Positions 63,928-64,000 of a stretch of 64,000 bases of DNA are shown piece after piece. The position numbers were made by a program, and so were the translations under genes. How positions within the stretch are numbered: position 1 is the stretch's first letter; every line of letters begins with the position of its first letter. This DNA is from Micractinium sp. NFX-FRZ (lineage: Eukaryota > Chlorophyta > Trebouxiophyceae > Chlorellales > Chlorellaceae), in the NCBI GenBank assembly GCA_029339195.1, contig JAPTJF010000179.1, positions 50,803-114,802 of the forward strand. The letters are read 5' to 3'. The notes below the pieces were generated by a model that did no database searches, was not told where the DNA came from, and worked only from the letters and a program-made list of their open reading frames with translations.

Positions 63928-63929
<2 letters not shown>
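62144..63929 (-). CDS. Small-residue-rich protein of unknown function, 5' part missing
   Basis: The function is not recognised. Four complete exons fit in phase: 63768-63634, 63238-63007, 62718-62638 and 62253-62144 (stop TGA). The end of a fifth upstream exon lies at 63918 (Lys-Ala-Arg-Lys before a GTGAGA donor). The visible 186 residues are rich in Ala, Gly, Ser, Thr and Glu: VETKGDSGTSSGRVRTSGAI, SDFSARTESQATSPFGTATG, EYSLAATAASLAESGPGG, EAGVYGGSGSGTAATTAS, and an acidic C-terminus AEEEEGAYTNITDDDSETN. There is no Cys or Trp, little hydrophobicity and a repeated Ala-Glu-Ser/Thr theme, suggesting an extended, perhaps cell-wall or intrinsically disordered protein. The upstream exon runs straight into the poly-G tract at the window edge. 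Confidence 0.6.
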
Positions 63930-63985
<56 letters not shown>

Positions 63986-64000
63986 AGGGGGGGGGGGGGG
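63930..64000. repeat. Poly-G run at the right edge
   Basis: Seventy-one bases that are all G except AA at 63985-63986. It begins inside what should be coding sequence of the minus-strand gene (proline codons on that strand). Confidence 0.9.

Overview
The window is nuclear DNA from a green alga (Chlorophyta). It is very GC-rich. Most genes are split into many small exons with GT-AG introns, a few introns start with GC, exons commonly end in CAG before the intron, and the 3' flanks of several genes carry the TGTAA poly(A) signal typical of volvocalean and related green algae. Alanine and glutamine runs are common. Plant-type proteins (a TAP38/PPH1-like phosphatase, a plastid cystathionine gamma-synthase, a plant-like NOT1) fit this. 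The species cannot be named from sequence alone. All exon models were assembled by hand from splice signals, reading-phase continuity and conserved motifs; no alignment program was run.

Left part (1-17.4 kb). A poorly resolved gene runs off the left edge on the minus strand. Next come a probable multi-pass membrane protein gene (minus, 1313-2544) and a MYND zinc-finger gene (plus, 2844-3969) whose finger is broken by an apparent 1-nt frameshift. A large, about 21-exon gene (minus, 11076-4172) encodes a two-module FUSC/aromatic-acid-exporter-like membrane protein. A small HMG-box-like gene (11585-12071), a 5'-incomplete hAT-transposase-derived gene (minus, 15225-12152) and an LRR pseudogene (15511-15898) follow.

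Middle (17.5-44.2 kb). A 26-exon NOT1 (CCR4-NOT scaffold) gene spans 17500-29613, followed by a SWIM zinc-finger gene (30513-33187). Next is a 15-exon gene joining a GHKL-type ATPase-like domain to a WLM/SprT-like zinc-metallopeptidase motif (33616-39272). This last gene is the best candidate for an undescribed system. An F-box/LRR gene (minus, 42627-39949) and an intronless ankyrin gene (minus, 44159-43206) follow.

Right part (44.2-64 kb). A small conserved zinc-finger gene of the At2g23090 type (minus) lies head-to-head with the TAP38/PPH1-like phosphatase gene (47361-50547). These are followed by cystathionine gamma-synthase (51358-55310), mitochondrial ribosomal protein mL54 (minus, 56890-55936), an ELM2/SANT-like chromatin protein (57552-61643), and the 3' part of a small-residue-rich unknown protein (minus, from 62144). 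The upstream exon of that last gene runs into a poly-G run at the window edge.

The genes do not form one pathway. They cover mRNA decay (NOT1), chromatin (ELM2/SANT, HMG-like), plastid light acclimation (TAP38-like), methionine synthesis (CGS), mitochondrial translation (mL54) and membrane transport (FUSC). Three 3'-end or intronic inverted-repeat or homopolymer features and four GC-AG introns are flagged.
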